Shown here in pieces: positions 31,762 to 40,017 of a stretch of 64,000 nt of DNA; the stretch's first letter is position 1; each line of letters begins with the position of its first letter. A model generated the notes under the pieces. That model saw only the letters and a list, made by a program, of their open reading frames with translations. It searched no databases and was not told where the DNA came from. The stretch covers positions 124,001 through 188,000 of the forward strand of contig NZ_CP063194.1 in NCBI RefSeq assembly GCF_028609865.1, read 5' to 3'. The position numbers and the translations under genes are program-made. The stretch is from Corynebacterium jeddahense. Its GTDB lineage: Bacteria; Actinomycetota; Actinomycetes; Mycobacteriales; Mycobacteriaceae.

Positions 31762-33903
31762 GTGGCTCTGTACAGGAAATACCGCCCCGCAACGTTCGGC
31801 GAAGTCATCGGCCAGGAGCAGGTGACCCGCCCGCTGTCCACCGCGCTGGACAACGGGCGCATCTCGCACGCCTACCTGTTCTCCGGCCCGCGCGGCTGTG
31901 GCAAGACTTCGTCCGCGCGCATCCTGGCGCGCTCCCTCAACTGCGTCGAGGGGCCGACGTCGACGCCGTGCGGGGTGTGCCCCTCGTGCGTCTCGCTCGC
32001 GCCGGGCGGGACGGGCAACCTGGACGTCATGGAGATCGACGCCGCCTCGCACGGCAGCGTCGACGACATGCGCGACCTGCGCGAGCGCGCCCTGTTCGCC
32101 CCGGCGGAATCGCGCTACCGCGTCTTCATCATCGACGAGGCCCACATGATCTCGAAGGTGGGCAACAACGCGCTGCTCAAGATCGTTGAGGAGCCGCCGG
32201 AGCACCTCATCTTCATCTTCGCCACCACCGAGCCGGAGAAGATGCTGAACACGATCCGCTCGCGCACGCACAACTACCCGTTCCGCCTCCTCGCGCCACA
32301 GGCGATGCGCGAGCTGCTCGAGCACGTGGTGGCCGAGGAGGGCGTGACCGTCGACGAGAACGTCTACCCCCTGGTCATCCGCGCCGGCGGCGGGTCCCCG
32401 CGCGACACACTGTCCATCCTGGACCAGCTGCTTTCCGGCGCCGGCCCGGATGGGCTGACGTACGAGCTCGCGCTCCCGCTGCTCGGCGCCACGGATCTCA
32501 CGCTGCTCGACGCCGCCGTCGACGCCCTCGCCGACCGCGACGGGGCCGCGCTCTTCCGCACCATCGACCAGGTCATCGAGTCCGGCCACGAGCCGCGCCG
32601 CTTCGCGCTCGACCTGCTCGACAGGATGCGCGACCTCCTGCTCATCCGCAGCGTTCCCGACGCTTTCGGGCAAGGGCTTGTCGACGCACCTTCGGACCGC
32701 GCCGACGTCCTCACCCAGGAGGCGCAGCGGTTCTCCCCGCAGCACCTCGCAGCCCTGGCCACGGAGGTCAACGACCTCGTCGCAGGCCTGCGCGGGGCGA
32801 CCTCGCCGCGCCTGTTGCTCGAGATCATGATGGCGCATCTGCTCACGCTCCAGCCGGGCGGCGGTGCGCTGCCGACGGGCGCGGCTGGCGCGGCGGGCGC
32901 GGCGGGTGCCGCGGGACATGCGGGTCAGGCTGGTCAGGCGCGCGGGCCGCAGCAGGCGCCGCCGTCGCAAGGCGTGCGCCAGGGCGGGGGCGCGGCCGCG
33001 GCTGCCGCTGCCGCTGCGGCCGCCGCCACGCCGCGCGCGGAGCAGCGCCCCGCCGCCGAGCGTCCGCCGCAGCAGCCAGCGCAGCCGCAGCAGCCGGAGT
33101 CGGCGGGGGACACGGACGAGCTGTTCGAGCGCATCGAGCGGGATTGGACGCGCCTGCGCCAGTCCGTCGGCGAGCGCAACAAGGTTGCCGAGATCATGCT
33201 CACCGAGGCGAAACCCCTCGGCTTCGACGGGGATGTGCTCGTCGTCGGCCACCACACCGGGGCGCTCGCCGAGCGCATCAACGCGGAGAAGAACAACGCG
33301 GACATCGCCGCCGTCCTCTCCGAGAAGCTTGGGTCGCGGGTGGAGGTGCGGTGCGTCGTCGGTACGGATCCGGCCGCCGCGAACCTGCGCCGCCCCGCGA
33401 AGCGCGAGGTGTGGACGCCTCCCGAGCAGGGTGGCGACGGCAGCAGTGACGGCGACGACCCCGCCCCTGCCGGCGGGTGGGACGAGCCCGCGCCCATCGG
33501 TCAGCCGGAACCGGCCGAGCCGGCCCAGCCGGAGCCGACCCAAGCAGCGCCAGCGGCGCCAGCGCAGCCGGCGCGGTCTGCACAGCCCGCACAGCCAGCG
33601 CAGAAACCCCAGCCGACCCAGCGCCAGGACGACTGGCGCGCCGCCGCCCAGGCCGCCAGCCAGAAGGCGGCCGAGAAGGCGAAGCGCGAGCGCGACGAGA
33701 TCCCGCCGCCGCCGGAGCCGGTTGACTTTGAGGAGGAGGAACCGGAGGCGTCGATACGCGAGGTCGCCCCGTACTCCCGCGAGGACGAGGAGCGCGACAT
33801 GGCGGAGCAGGCGCGCGACGAGGAGGGCAGCGCAGACCGCCGCGACGCGACGCAGGTGGCGATGGATCTGCTCGCCCAGGAGCTGGGCGCGAAGCCGCTG
33901 TAG
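31762..33903 (+). CDS. dnaX: DNA polymerase III subunit gamma/tau
   Basis: Clamp-loader ATPase, 713 residues. GTG start giving VALYRKYRPATFGEVIGQ. Walker A GPRGCGKTSSARI, zinc module CVEGPTSTPCGVCPSC, Walker B VFIIDEAHMIS, sensor FATTEPEKM, then domain III. A long Ala/Gln/Pro-rich linker (about 380-460) precedes a tau-like domain (ELFERIERDWTRLRQSVGER), and a second Pro/Gln-rich, acidic stretch ends with a short conserved helix (VAMDLLAQELGAKPL). I see no A-rich slippery site for a separate gamma form. One CGTCGATACGC motif (33749) forces a rare ATA codon here. Confidence 0.95.
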   Translation: MALYRKYRPATFGEVIGQEQVTRPLSTALDNGRISHAYLFSGPRGCGKTSSARILARSLNCVEGPTSTPCGVCPSCVSLAPGGTGNLDVMEIDAASHGSVDDMRDLRERALFAPAESRYRVFIIDEAHMISKVGNNALLKIVEEPPEHLIFIFATTEPEKMLNTIRSRTHNYPFRLLAPQAMRELLEHVVAEEGVTVDENVYPLVIRAGGGSPRDTLSILDQLLSGAGPDGLTYELALPLLGATDLTLLDAAVDALADRDGAALFRTIDQVIESGHEPRRFALDLLDRMRDLLLIRSVPDAFGQGLVDAPSDRADVLTQEAQRFSPQHLAALATEVNDLVAGLRGATSPRLLLEIMMAHLLTLQPGGGALPTGAAGAAGAAGAAGHAGQAGQARGPQQAPPSQGVRQGGGAAAAAAAAAAAATPRAEQRPAAERPPQQPAQPQQPESAGDTDELFERIERDWTRLRQSVGERNKVAEIMLTEAKPLGFDGDVLVVGHHTGALAERINAEKNNADIAAVLSEKLGSRVEVRCVVGTDPAAANLRRPAKREVWTPPEQGGDGSSDGDDPAPAGGWDEPAPIGQPEPAEPAQPEPTQAAPAAPAQPARSAQPAQPAQKPQPTQRQDDWRAAAQAASQKAAEKAKRERDEIPPPPEPVDFEEEEPEASIREVAPYSREDEERDMAEQARDEEGSADRRDATQVAMDLLAQELGAKPL

Positions 33904-33955
33904 CCGGGCGGGTACACTGGCGAGCGAACTTTACTGACAAACGAAAGGGGACACC

Positions 33956-34336
33956 ATGACCCAGCCGAACGACATGCAGGAACTCATCCGCCAGGCCGCC
34001 GAGGTGCAGGCCGCGCTCCAGCAGGCGCAGATGGAGCTGCTGCAGACCGAGGTCACCGGCACCGCCGGCGGCGAGCTGGTCACCATCACGATGACCGGTG
34101 GCGCCGAGATCGTCGACCTGCAGATCAAGCCCGAGGCCGTCGACCCGGAGGACGTGGAGACGCTGCAGGACCTCATCCTCGCCGCCTACCGCGACGCGCA
34201 CAACAAGGCGGGCAAGCTCGCCGAGGAGAAGATCGCCCCGCTCACCGGCGGCGCGCTCGGCGGCCAGCAGGGTGGCGCGCCGTTCGGTGGCCAGCAGGCC
34301 GGCCCGGGCGAGGTGCCGTTCGGCGGCATCATCTAA
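33956..34336 (+). CDS. YbaB/EbfC-family nucleoid-associated protein
   Basis: 126 residues. The conserved core is QAALQQAQMELLQTEVTGTAGGELVTITMTG with LQIKPEAVDPEDVETLQDLI; a Gly/Gln-rich tail follows. The family forms DNA-binding dimers and is nearly always next to dnaX and recR, as here. AAAGGGG before the ATG; TACACT near 33913 may be an own -10. Confidence 0.92.
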   Translation: MTQPNDMQELIRQAAEVQAALQQAQMELLQTEVTGTAGGELVTITMTGGAEIVDLQIKPEAVDPEDVETLQDLILAAYRDAHNKAGKLAEEKIAPLTGGALGGQQGGAPFGGQQAGPGEVPFGGII

Positions 34337-34405
34337 CGTTGCCGCTTTCGCGTCCGGCCTCGCCAGGTCGGGCGCGTTTTTCGTGCCGGAAGGAAGGAGG
34401 TCAGC

Positions 34406-35032
34406 GTGTTCGAGGGGCCGTTACAGGACCTTATCGACGAATTCTCGCGCCTGCCCGGCGTCGGGCCGAAGTCGGCGCAGCGCATTGCGTTTTATTTGCT
34501 GAAGGCGGAGCCGGAGGACGTCGATAGGCTGCGGGCTGCGCTTGCGGCGGTGCGCGACGGGGTGACGTTCTGCCGCATCTGCAACAACGTCTCGCGCGAC
34601 GAGGTGTGCCGCATCTGCGCCGACTCGGGGCGCGACAAGGCGACGGTGTGCGTCGTGGAGGACGCGAAGGATATCCAGGTCATCGAGCGCACCGGCGAGT
34701 ACTCCGGGCGCTACCACGTGCTCGGCGGCGCGCTCGACCCCCTCGCGAACGTCGGGCCGAAGGACCTCGCGATCGCGCCGCTGCTGCAGCGCATCGGCGG
34801 GGTGTTGCCGGACGTCGACGGGGAGGAGGCGCCGGAAATCGCGGAGGTCATCCTCGCCACCGACCCCGACACGGAGGGCGAGGCGACGGCGTCGTACCTG
34901 GTCAGGCTGCTCAAGGACTTCCCGGCGCTCACCATCTCGCGGCTCGCGTCGGGGATGCCACTCGGCGGGGACTTGGAGTTTGTCGACGAGCTCACGCTCT
35001 CCCGCGCCCTCACCGGGCGGCTCAAGCTCTAG
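34406..35032 (+). CDS. recR: Recombination protein RecR
   Basis: 208 residues, RecFOR pathway. Helix-hairpin-helix [17 protein letters not shown], zinc module [21 protein letters not shown], Toprim domain ([19 protein letters not shown]) and Walker-like C-term ([19 protein letters not shown]). GTG start with AGGAGG 6 nt upstream. The stop codon shares a CTAG with the stop of the convergent cyclase gene. Confidence 0.95.
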   Translation: MFEGPLQDLIDEFSRLPGVGPKSAQRIAFYLLKAEPEDVDRLRAALAAVRDGVTFCRICNNVSRDEVCRICADSGRDKATVCVVEDAKDIQVIERTGEYSGRYHVLGGALDPLANVGPKDLAIAPLLQRIGGVLPDVDGEEAPEIAEVILATDPDTEGEATASYLVRLLKDFPALTISRLASGMPLGGDLEFVDELTLSRALTGRLKL

Positions 35033-35817
35033 GGCTCGTCCTCGGCGGCGGGGGCCGGCGCGTTCGGGTCGCGCACGACGCCGTCAAAGCTCGCTTCCTC
35101 GGCGTCGGGGCCATCGCGGCCGTCGAGCTCGTCGAGGAAGTCGAGGTCGTTGAGGAACGCCGTGACGCTCACCTGCGACGAGTCGATGCCCTTGATGCGC
35201 AGGCCGCCGAGGGTGAGGAAGTCGATCCAGTTGTCGCCGACCGGGGCGAGCGAGAGGTCCTCGATGGCGGTGACGAAGTTGTCGCGGTAGTACCCGAGGA
35301 GCTGGCGGTGCGCCTCCGTGCCGAGGTCGTTCCACGGCGCGGCAACGGAGAGCCAGTCCATGCCGACGCATTCGACGCCGGTCTCGGTGGCGAGCCACTC
35401 GCACAGCTTCGGGTCGAGGCAGGGGCCCTCGTTCATGTACGTCTCCGGGTCGGTGTCGCGGAAGCGCTCGAAGCCGGTGCGGATGAGCAGCATGCGGATG
35501 CCGTTGAAGTCCTCGCCCTCGACGTCCTCGACGGTGACGATGGAGCGCGGTTCGCCCTTGGCGGGGACGTCGATGAGCAGGATCTCGTCGCCGTCGAAGT
35601 TGAAGCGCTCGGTGGGCAGCTCGGCGAACGTGAGCCCGTCGGGGGTGAAGTGGCGCGGGGCGTCCATGTGGGTGCCAAAGTGGTTGGGCAGCTGGCTGAT
35701 CACGTCGTTGGAGTCGCTGCCCTGCCCGATCACCGCGTGGGGTTCGGTGGTCAGGGTCGGCGAGGTGGGGTAGTGGGGGCCGTCGGGGTCGAGGATGTGG
35801 CTCAGGTGCACGAACAT
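35029..35817 (-). CDS. Cyclase-family (kynurenine formamidase-like) hydrolase
   Basis: 262 residues of the PF04199-type metal hydrolases. The metal-binding motif [12 protein letters not shown] (HxGTHxDxPxHF) is complete; [13 protein letters not shown] begins the protein. The family includes kynurenine formamidase and other amide or lactone hydrolases; the substrate cannot be told. I choose the ATG at 35815-35817 because CATAAT lies 7 nt upstream; an ATG 9 nt earlier is possible. No other tryptophan-catabolism gene is nearby. Confidence 0.85.
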   Translation of the reverse strand: MFVHLSHILDPDGPHYPTSPTLTTEPHAVIGQGSDSNDVISQLPNHFGTHMDAPRHFTPDGLTFAELPTERFNFDGDEILLIDVPAKGEPRSIVTVEDVEGEDFNGIRMLLIRTGFERFRDTDPETYMNEGPCLDPKLCEWLATETGVECVGMDWLSVAAPWNDLGTEAHRQLLGYYRDNFVTAIEDLSLAPVGDNWIDFLTLGGLRIKGIDSSQVSVTAFLNDLDFLDELDGRDGPDAEEASFDGVVRDPNAPAPAAEDEP

Positions 35818-35824
35818 GCGCCCC

Positions 35825-35830
35825 ATTATG
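35825..35830 (-). promoter_or_regulatory. -10 box of the cyclase gene (leaderless)
   Basis: CATAAT on the minus strand, then 7 nt (GGGGCGC), then the ATG at 35817. Confidence 0.4.
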
Positions 35831-35867
35831 CATTTTTTGCGTATCGACGTCCGTCCGGCACCCAACG

Positions 35868-35907
35868 CTGTGGATAACTTGGCGTTGGTTGCGGGAGTTA
35901 TCCACAG
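35868..35907. promoter_or_regulatory. Two inverted perfect DnaA boxes
   Basis: CTGTGGATAACT (35868-35879) and AGTTATCCACAG (35896-35907) form a 12-bp perfect inverted repeat around 16 nt; each contains a consensus DnaA box (TTATCCACA). It lies 17 bp before the -35 of the HNH gene, in the divergent gap with the cyclase gene. It could be a DnaA-controlled promoter or a titration site; one pair is too few for an origin. Confidence 0.7.
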
Positions 35908-35923
35908 GTTTCGGTGGGTGGTC

Positions 35924-35951
35924 TTGACATTGCCTCGGTTTCCTCTAGTGT
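35924..35951 (+). promoter_or_regulatory. Promoter of the HNH gene (leaderless)
   Basis: TTGACA (35924-35929), 16-nt spacer, TAGTGT (35946-35951), then 7 nt and ATG 35959. The best-matched promoter of the window. Confidence 0.7.
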
Positions 35952-35958
35952 GACGGTC

Positions 35959-37020
35959 ATGAACCCATTCGAAGCACTCGCACTCGCGGTCGGGGCCGGC
36001 GCCATCGACGCCCTCGCCCACTACGACCGCGACGCGCTCACCACCGCCGGCGTCAAACCCGACACGCTACGCGAATGGGCACGCATCCACACCACCTACT
36101 ACGGGCCAACCCGCTACCGCACCCAGCAACGCCGCGCGCTCACCCTCGCCCGCGACAACGGCACAAGCCTGGACAAACTCGTCTTCATCGAAAAACACCT
36201 CACCCGCTTCACCGGCACCGAACAATGGAAACTACGCCACGCCCTGCTTTCCGTACGCGGCACCTACGAAACCCTGCGCCGCCGCGCCAACGACATCCTC
36301 CCCACCGCCGAACCTAAACCGGCGAAAAAACAAATGACGTTTTCCGCCCCCAAACACGGACGCACCCGCATCACCATCACCGCCGACGACCGCCGCGCCG
36401 CCGACCTCGAACACGCCCTCCGCCACCACATCGACCCCACCCAACCCGCAGCACCCCAAATGGAAGCCGCCTTCTGGAACCTCATCGACGCCGGCGAAAC
36501 CGTCCCCGCCGCCGCACCCCGCCCCATGATCCTCGTCCCCCTACCCGAATACACCCGCATCACCGCAGGTTTAGGCGACGACGTCATCCTCACACTCACC
36601 GACGGCACCACCATGACCGGGGCTGAATTCCTCGCGTTGGAATTCGGCGAGGCGCTCGACGTCGCCGCGTTCCACCCCGAAGCAGGTGCCGTCAACCTCT
36701 ACCGCACCCAACGCCTCGCCAACACGAAACAACGCGACCTCGCCCGGCTCGTCATGCCGGTGTGCGCGTTCCCGGGCTGCCGCCACGGGGCGCAAGCCTG
36801 CGAGATCCACCACGTCACCGCCTGGAAGCACGGCGGGGAAACCAACCTGGACAACCTCGCCCCGTTGTGTCGCTACCACAACCGCGTCAACGACGACGAC
36901 CCATCGCGCAACAAACGCGGCCACATCGCCATGATCCGCGGCGCACCCTGGTGGATCAGCCCCCACGGAACCCCAGTGAAAAACTCCAACCGCGGGGCCA
37001 TAGACCAACTCTTCGGCTAG
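35959..37020 (+). CDS. HNH endonuclease-domain protein (13E12/DUF222 type)
   Basis: 353 residues. An N-terminal all-helical DUF222-like part is followed by a C-terminal HNH nuclease fold with zinc cysteines: VCAFPGCRHGAQACEIHH, WKHGGETNLDNLAPLCRYHN. These proteins occur in many copies in actinobacterial genomes (REP13E12 in mycobacteria) and are thought to be selfish or phage-derived nucleases; the function is unproven. The codon choice is rich in CC/AC endings (ACCACCTAC), different from the neighbours. Convergent with gatD; the stop codons share CTAG. Confidence 0.85.
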   Translation: MNPFEALALAVGAGAIDALAHYDRDALTTAGVKPDTLREWARIHTTYYGPTRYRTQQRRALTLARDNGTSLDKLVFIEKHLTRFTGTEQWKLRHALLSVRGTYETLRRRANDILPTAEPKPAKKQMTFSAPKHGRTRITITADDRRAADLEHALRHHIDPTQPAAPQMEAAFWNLIDAGETVPAAAPRPMILVPLPEYTRITAGLGDDVILTLTDGTTMTGAEFLALEFGEALDVAAFHPEAGAVNLYRTQRLANTKQRDLARLVMPVCAFPGCRHGAQACEIHHVTAWKHGGETNLDNLAPLCRYHNRVNDDDPSRNKRGHIAMIRGAPWWISPHGTPVKNSNRGAIDQLFG

Positions 37021-37736
37021 CGCAGGCGCTCGCGGCGGAGCTGGTCCACGACGGGGAGGTCGAGGGGCTCGAGGTCCGCGAGCGGGACGTCGAGGGCGCG
37101 GGCCAGCAGCAGGTCCGCGAGCTGCGGGTTGCGCGCGAGTGCAGGGCCGTGCATGTAGGTGGCGATGACGCTGCCCTGCACGACCCCGTCAACCCTGCCT
37201 TCGCCCGCGCCGTTGCCGACGCCACGGGTGACCGCGCCGAGCGGCTGCGCCTCGGGCCCGAGCGTCGTCGCGCCCATGTGGTTCTCAAACCCGGTGAGCG
37301 GCTCGGTCAGCTCCGCGGTGATGCCGGCGTGCGTCGGGGTCGAGGCGAGCTCGCCGGTGGCGCGGGTGGTCAGGGGCGCGGTGGTGACGTCGATGAGCCC
37401 GATGCCCTCGACCTCCTCGCCGTGCGCGCGGAACGTGCGGCCGAGAACCTGGAGGCCGGCGCAGATGGCGAAGACGGGGCGCCCGTCCGCGGCCGCCGCC
37501 TGCAGGCCGGGGGAGGCGGCGAGGCGGGCCGCGGCGATGAGCTGGGCCGCGTCCTCGCCGCCGCCGAGGGTGTAGATGTCGCAGGTGGGCGGGACGTCGT
37601 CGTCAAGCAAGATGCGCTGGACGTGCGCGTCGATGCCGCGGCGGCGCGCGCGCTCGCGCAGGACGAGCGCGTTGCCGTCGTCGCCGTACGTGCCCAGCAC
37701 GTCGGGCAGGACGAGGCCGATGGTGAGCTTAGGCAC
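37017..37736 (-). CDS. gatD: Lipid II isoglutaminyl synthase, glutaminase subunit GatD
   Basis: 239 residues, class I glutamine amidotransferase (CobB/CobQ-like). Nucleophile Cys in VFAICAGLQVLG, catalytic His in ATYMHGPAL; LGGGEDAAQ forms the oxyanion side. With MurT it amidates the D-Glu of lipid II. GTG start 8 nt inside the end of murT, so the two are translationally coupled. Confidence 0.92.
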   Translation of the reverse strand: MPKLTIGLVLPDVLGTYGDDGNALVLRERARRRGIDAHVQRILLDDDVPPTCDIYTLGGGEDAAQLIAAARLAASPGLQAAAADGRPVFAICAGLQVLGRTFRAHGEEVEGIGLIDVTTAPLTTRATGELASTPTHAGITAELTEPLTGFENHMGATTLGPEAQPLGAVTRGVGNGAGEGRVDGVVQGSVIATYMHGPALARNPQLADLLLARALDVPLADLEPLDLPVVDQLRRERLR

Positions 37737-38997
37737 GGTAATCCTCCTGCCTGGTCAGGGCCTTGCGCAGGTTGAGCAGCGCGGTGTAGTTCGCGAGCAC
37801 CTCCACGCGGCCCGGCGGGCAGGCGTGGATCGCCTCGACCGGGTCGTGGACGAGCTCGTGGTCGATGTTGGCGTAAGTGAGGCGCACCGCGAGGTCGGTG
37901 GCGCGCTCGCCGGCGGCGACGACGTGGGTCTCGCCGAAGTCCTCGAAGCGCACGTCCCACAGCCAGGAGACGTCCTCGCCGTCGCCCTGCTTCGCGTTCA
38001 CGGCGATGACCACGCCGTCCGCGTCGCGGTCCACCATCGACAGCGCCTCCTGCCAGCCGGCCGGGTTCTTCGCCAGCAGCAGGTGCACGTCGTGGTCGCC
38101 GAGGTGGACGGTGGTGTAGCGCCCGGCGACGTTGTCCACCTCGCCGGCGGCGCGCACGGCGTCGTCGAGCGGGACGCCGAACGCCTCGACGGCCGCGGCG
38201 ATCGCCTGGGCGGCGTTGCCGCGGTTCGCGCGGCCCGGGAGCTTGAGCTCAAGCGTTGCGACGCCCTGCGGCGTCACCAGCGCCGACTCCGTCACCGCGT
38301 AGGCGGGGGTGGGGCGGCGGAACTCGCGGCCGTCGGGAAGCGGTTCGACGGCGTACCAGTCGTCCTCGGTGCGCACGACGTGGCCGCCGGAGCGCGGGTT
38401 GGTCACGGAGTCGCCCACCCAGCCCGCGCCGGCGGCGACCCACACGACGTTCGGGTGGTCGTAGGCGACGGAGGTGACCAGCACGTCGTCGCAGTTCGCC
38501 ACGACGGTCGCCTCCGGGTGCGCCATGACGGCCTCGCGCAGGGCGCGCTCGATCTTGTTGATCTCGCCGACCCGGTCGAGCTGGTCTCGCGTGAGGTTGA
38601 GCAGCACGAACGCCTTCGGGTTGAGGCGCTGGGCCACCTTGGGCACGTGGAGCTCGTCGCACTCGAGGACGATCGCGTCGGCGTCCTTGCCGGCGAGCAG
38701 CGCGGAGATGATGCCGGCGTCCATGTTGTCGCCGCCGTCGTTGGTGGCCACGGCGTACTTCGTGCGCACCGCCCCGGCGAGCATGCGGGTGGTGGTGGAC
38801 TTGCCGTTCGTGCCGGTGACCAGCACCGCGGGCCGGCCCCCGCCGAGCGAGGCCATGATGTTCGGGTCGATCGCGCCGGCGACGAGGCCGCCGATCATGC
38901 CGCCTGCGCCGCGGCCGGTCGCGCGCGAGGCGGCGGTGGCGAGGTTCGCTGCGGCGGTGGCGAGCGCCGACCGCGCGCGGGAAAAGGGTCCTTGCAT
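37729..38997 (-). CDS. murT: Lipid II isoglutaminyl synthase, Mur-ligase subunit MurT
   Basis: 422 residues. ATP-binding VLVTGTNGKSTTTRML, FVLLNLTRDQLDRVGEI, and a C-terminal DUF1727-like domain (LANYTALLNLRKAL). Activates the D-Glu carboxylate for amidation by ammonia from GatD. Start ATG at 38995-38997, preceded by TAGCCT plus 7 nt. Confidence 0.93.
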   Translation of the reverse strand: MQGPFSRARSALATAAANLATAASRATGRGAGGMIGGLVAGAIDPNIMASLGGGRPAVLVTGTNGKSTTTRMLAGAVRTKYAVATNDGGDNMDAGIISALLAGKDADAIVLECDELHVPKVAQRLNPKAFVLLNLTRDQLDRVGEINKIERALREAVMAHPEATVVANCDDVLVTSVAYDHPNVVWVAAGAGWVGDSVTNPRSGGHVVRTEDDWYAVEPLPDGREFRRPTPAYAVTESALVTPQGVATLELKLPGRANRGNAAQAIAAAVEAFGVPLDDAVRAAGEVDNVAGRYTTVHLGDHDVHLLLAKNPAGWQEALSMVDRDADGVVIAVNAKQGDGEDVSWLWDVRFEDFGETHVVAAGERATDLAVRLTYANIDHELVHDPVEAIHACPPGRVEVLANYTALLNLRKALTRQEDYRA

Positions 38998-39004
38998 GCG
39001 GACT

Positions 39005-39010
39005 AGGCTA
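39005..39010 (-). promoter_or_regulatory. -10 box of murT-gatD (leaderless)
   Basis: TAGCCT on the minus strand, 7 nt before the murT ATG. It overlaps the stop codon of the dnaQ-like gene. Confidence 0.45.
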
Positions 39011-40003
39011 CCCCGCGGGCTCCATCGCACCTACCAGCCGCGCGAACTCCTCGCCGTCGACGACGGGGATGTCCTTGCGGTGCGCGTGCATCGCCTTGCC
39101 GCGCAGCTCGGCGCCGCGCACGACCGCGTCGGAGACGGCCACGGACGTCTCGCGCGTGAGCTTCTCTCGGTACGTCAGGCCCGCGCGCACCCCGGCGTCG
39201 ATGAGCTCGTCGGGGTCGGCGGCGACGTCGTCGGAGACCACGAACTCCATGCCCTTGCGCAGGCCACTCTCGCCGAGCACGCCGGGGTTCTCCGCGACGG
39301 CCGGGGCCTTTTCCGCATCCACGCGTAGCGACGAGCGCTGCAGCCCGAACTGGTCCGGCGCGAGATCCGCCGGGTCGAACGAGGCGAGCGGCCCGGACTC
39401 GGCGAGCTGCAGGTACATCGCCACGAGCTTGAGCGTTTGGCCGCGGGAGAACTCCTCCTCGGGCACCGCGCGGCGCGCGACGGATGCCTCGGGCGGCGCC
39501 GACTCGACGCCGACGAGCGAGGCAACCGCGTTAATCCGCGGGTCCACCGGCACGTGGCCCTGGCGGCGCGCGGTGGCGAGCAGGTCGACGATCGACTCCG
39601 GCTTAGGCACGTGGCCGACGCGCTGGCGGCGCTTGTTGCCGCGCCCGCGCCGCGAGCGGTTCGCGCGCGCCGCCGCGTTCATCGCGCGGCGCGCCTCGGA
39701 CACCAGAAAGCCCCAGGTGACGGGGGAGTCGTGGGTGACGAGGACGCGGCCGTCGATAAGCTTGTCCAGCGTCTTGAGGTAGCGGGAGAAGCGCGGCGCC
39801 TGCGCGAAGTCGTGCGGGGAGCACCCGTGTGTGTGGGCGGGCCCGGCGTCGGTGCCGGGGTTGACCACGGCGTGGAATTCCTCGCCGACGCGCCCGGCGT
39901 CGTCGAACGAGACCGCGTCGATGGTGAGCAGCCGGCCCGTTGCGGGGTGGATCCCCGTCGCCTGCGCGAACACCGCCACGAAGGGGTAATCGCTCTCAAT
40001 CAT
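39008..40003 (-). CDS. DnaQ-like protein with degenerate exonuclease motifs and a BRCT domain
   Basis: 331 residues. The N-terminal part aligns with DEDDh exonucleases (FVAVFAQATGIHPATGRLL in place of VAVDVETTG), but both acidic residues of motif I are lost; motif II reads THDSPVTWGFL instead of HNAPFDLGFL, and no HxxxxD motif III is visible. The C-terminal about 85 residues (GMEFVVSDDVAADPDELI ... VVDGEEFARLV) look like a BRCT domain. Likely a non-catalytic DNA- or protein-binding factor. C. glutamicum has a dnaQ-annotated gene in the same place. An insertion of basic residues (RSRRGRGNKRRQR) lies near 120. Confidence 0.8.
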   Translation of the reverse strand: MIESDYPFVAVFAQATGIHPATGRLLTIDAVSFDDAGRVGEEFHAVVNPGTDAGPAHTHGCSPHDFAQAPRFSRYLKTLDKLIDGRVLVTHDSPVTWGFLVSEARRAMNAAARANRSRRGRGNKRRQRVGHVPKPESIVDLLATARRQGHVPVDPRINAVASLVGVESAPPEASVARRAVPEEEFSRGQTLKLVAMYLQLAESGPLASFDPADLAPDQFGLQRSSLRVDAEKAPAVAENPGVLGESGLRKGMEFVVSDDVAADPDELIDAGVRAGLTYREKLTRETSVAVSDAVVRGAELRGKAMHAHRKDIPVVDGEEFARLVGAMEPAG

Positions 40004-40017
40004 CGTTCCAACGTAGC

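Noticed and set aside
31762..33903. Programmed frameshift in dnaX producing a gamma subunit
   Set aside because: No A-rich slippery heptamer with a following hairpin is visible at the domain III border.
35868..35907. The DnaA-box pair as the chromosomal origin
   Set aside because: Only two boxes, no dnaA/dnaN neighbours and no AT-rich unwinding cluster.
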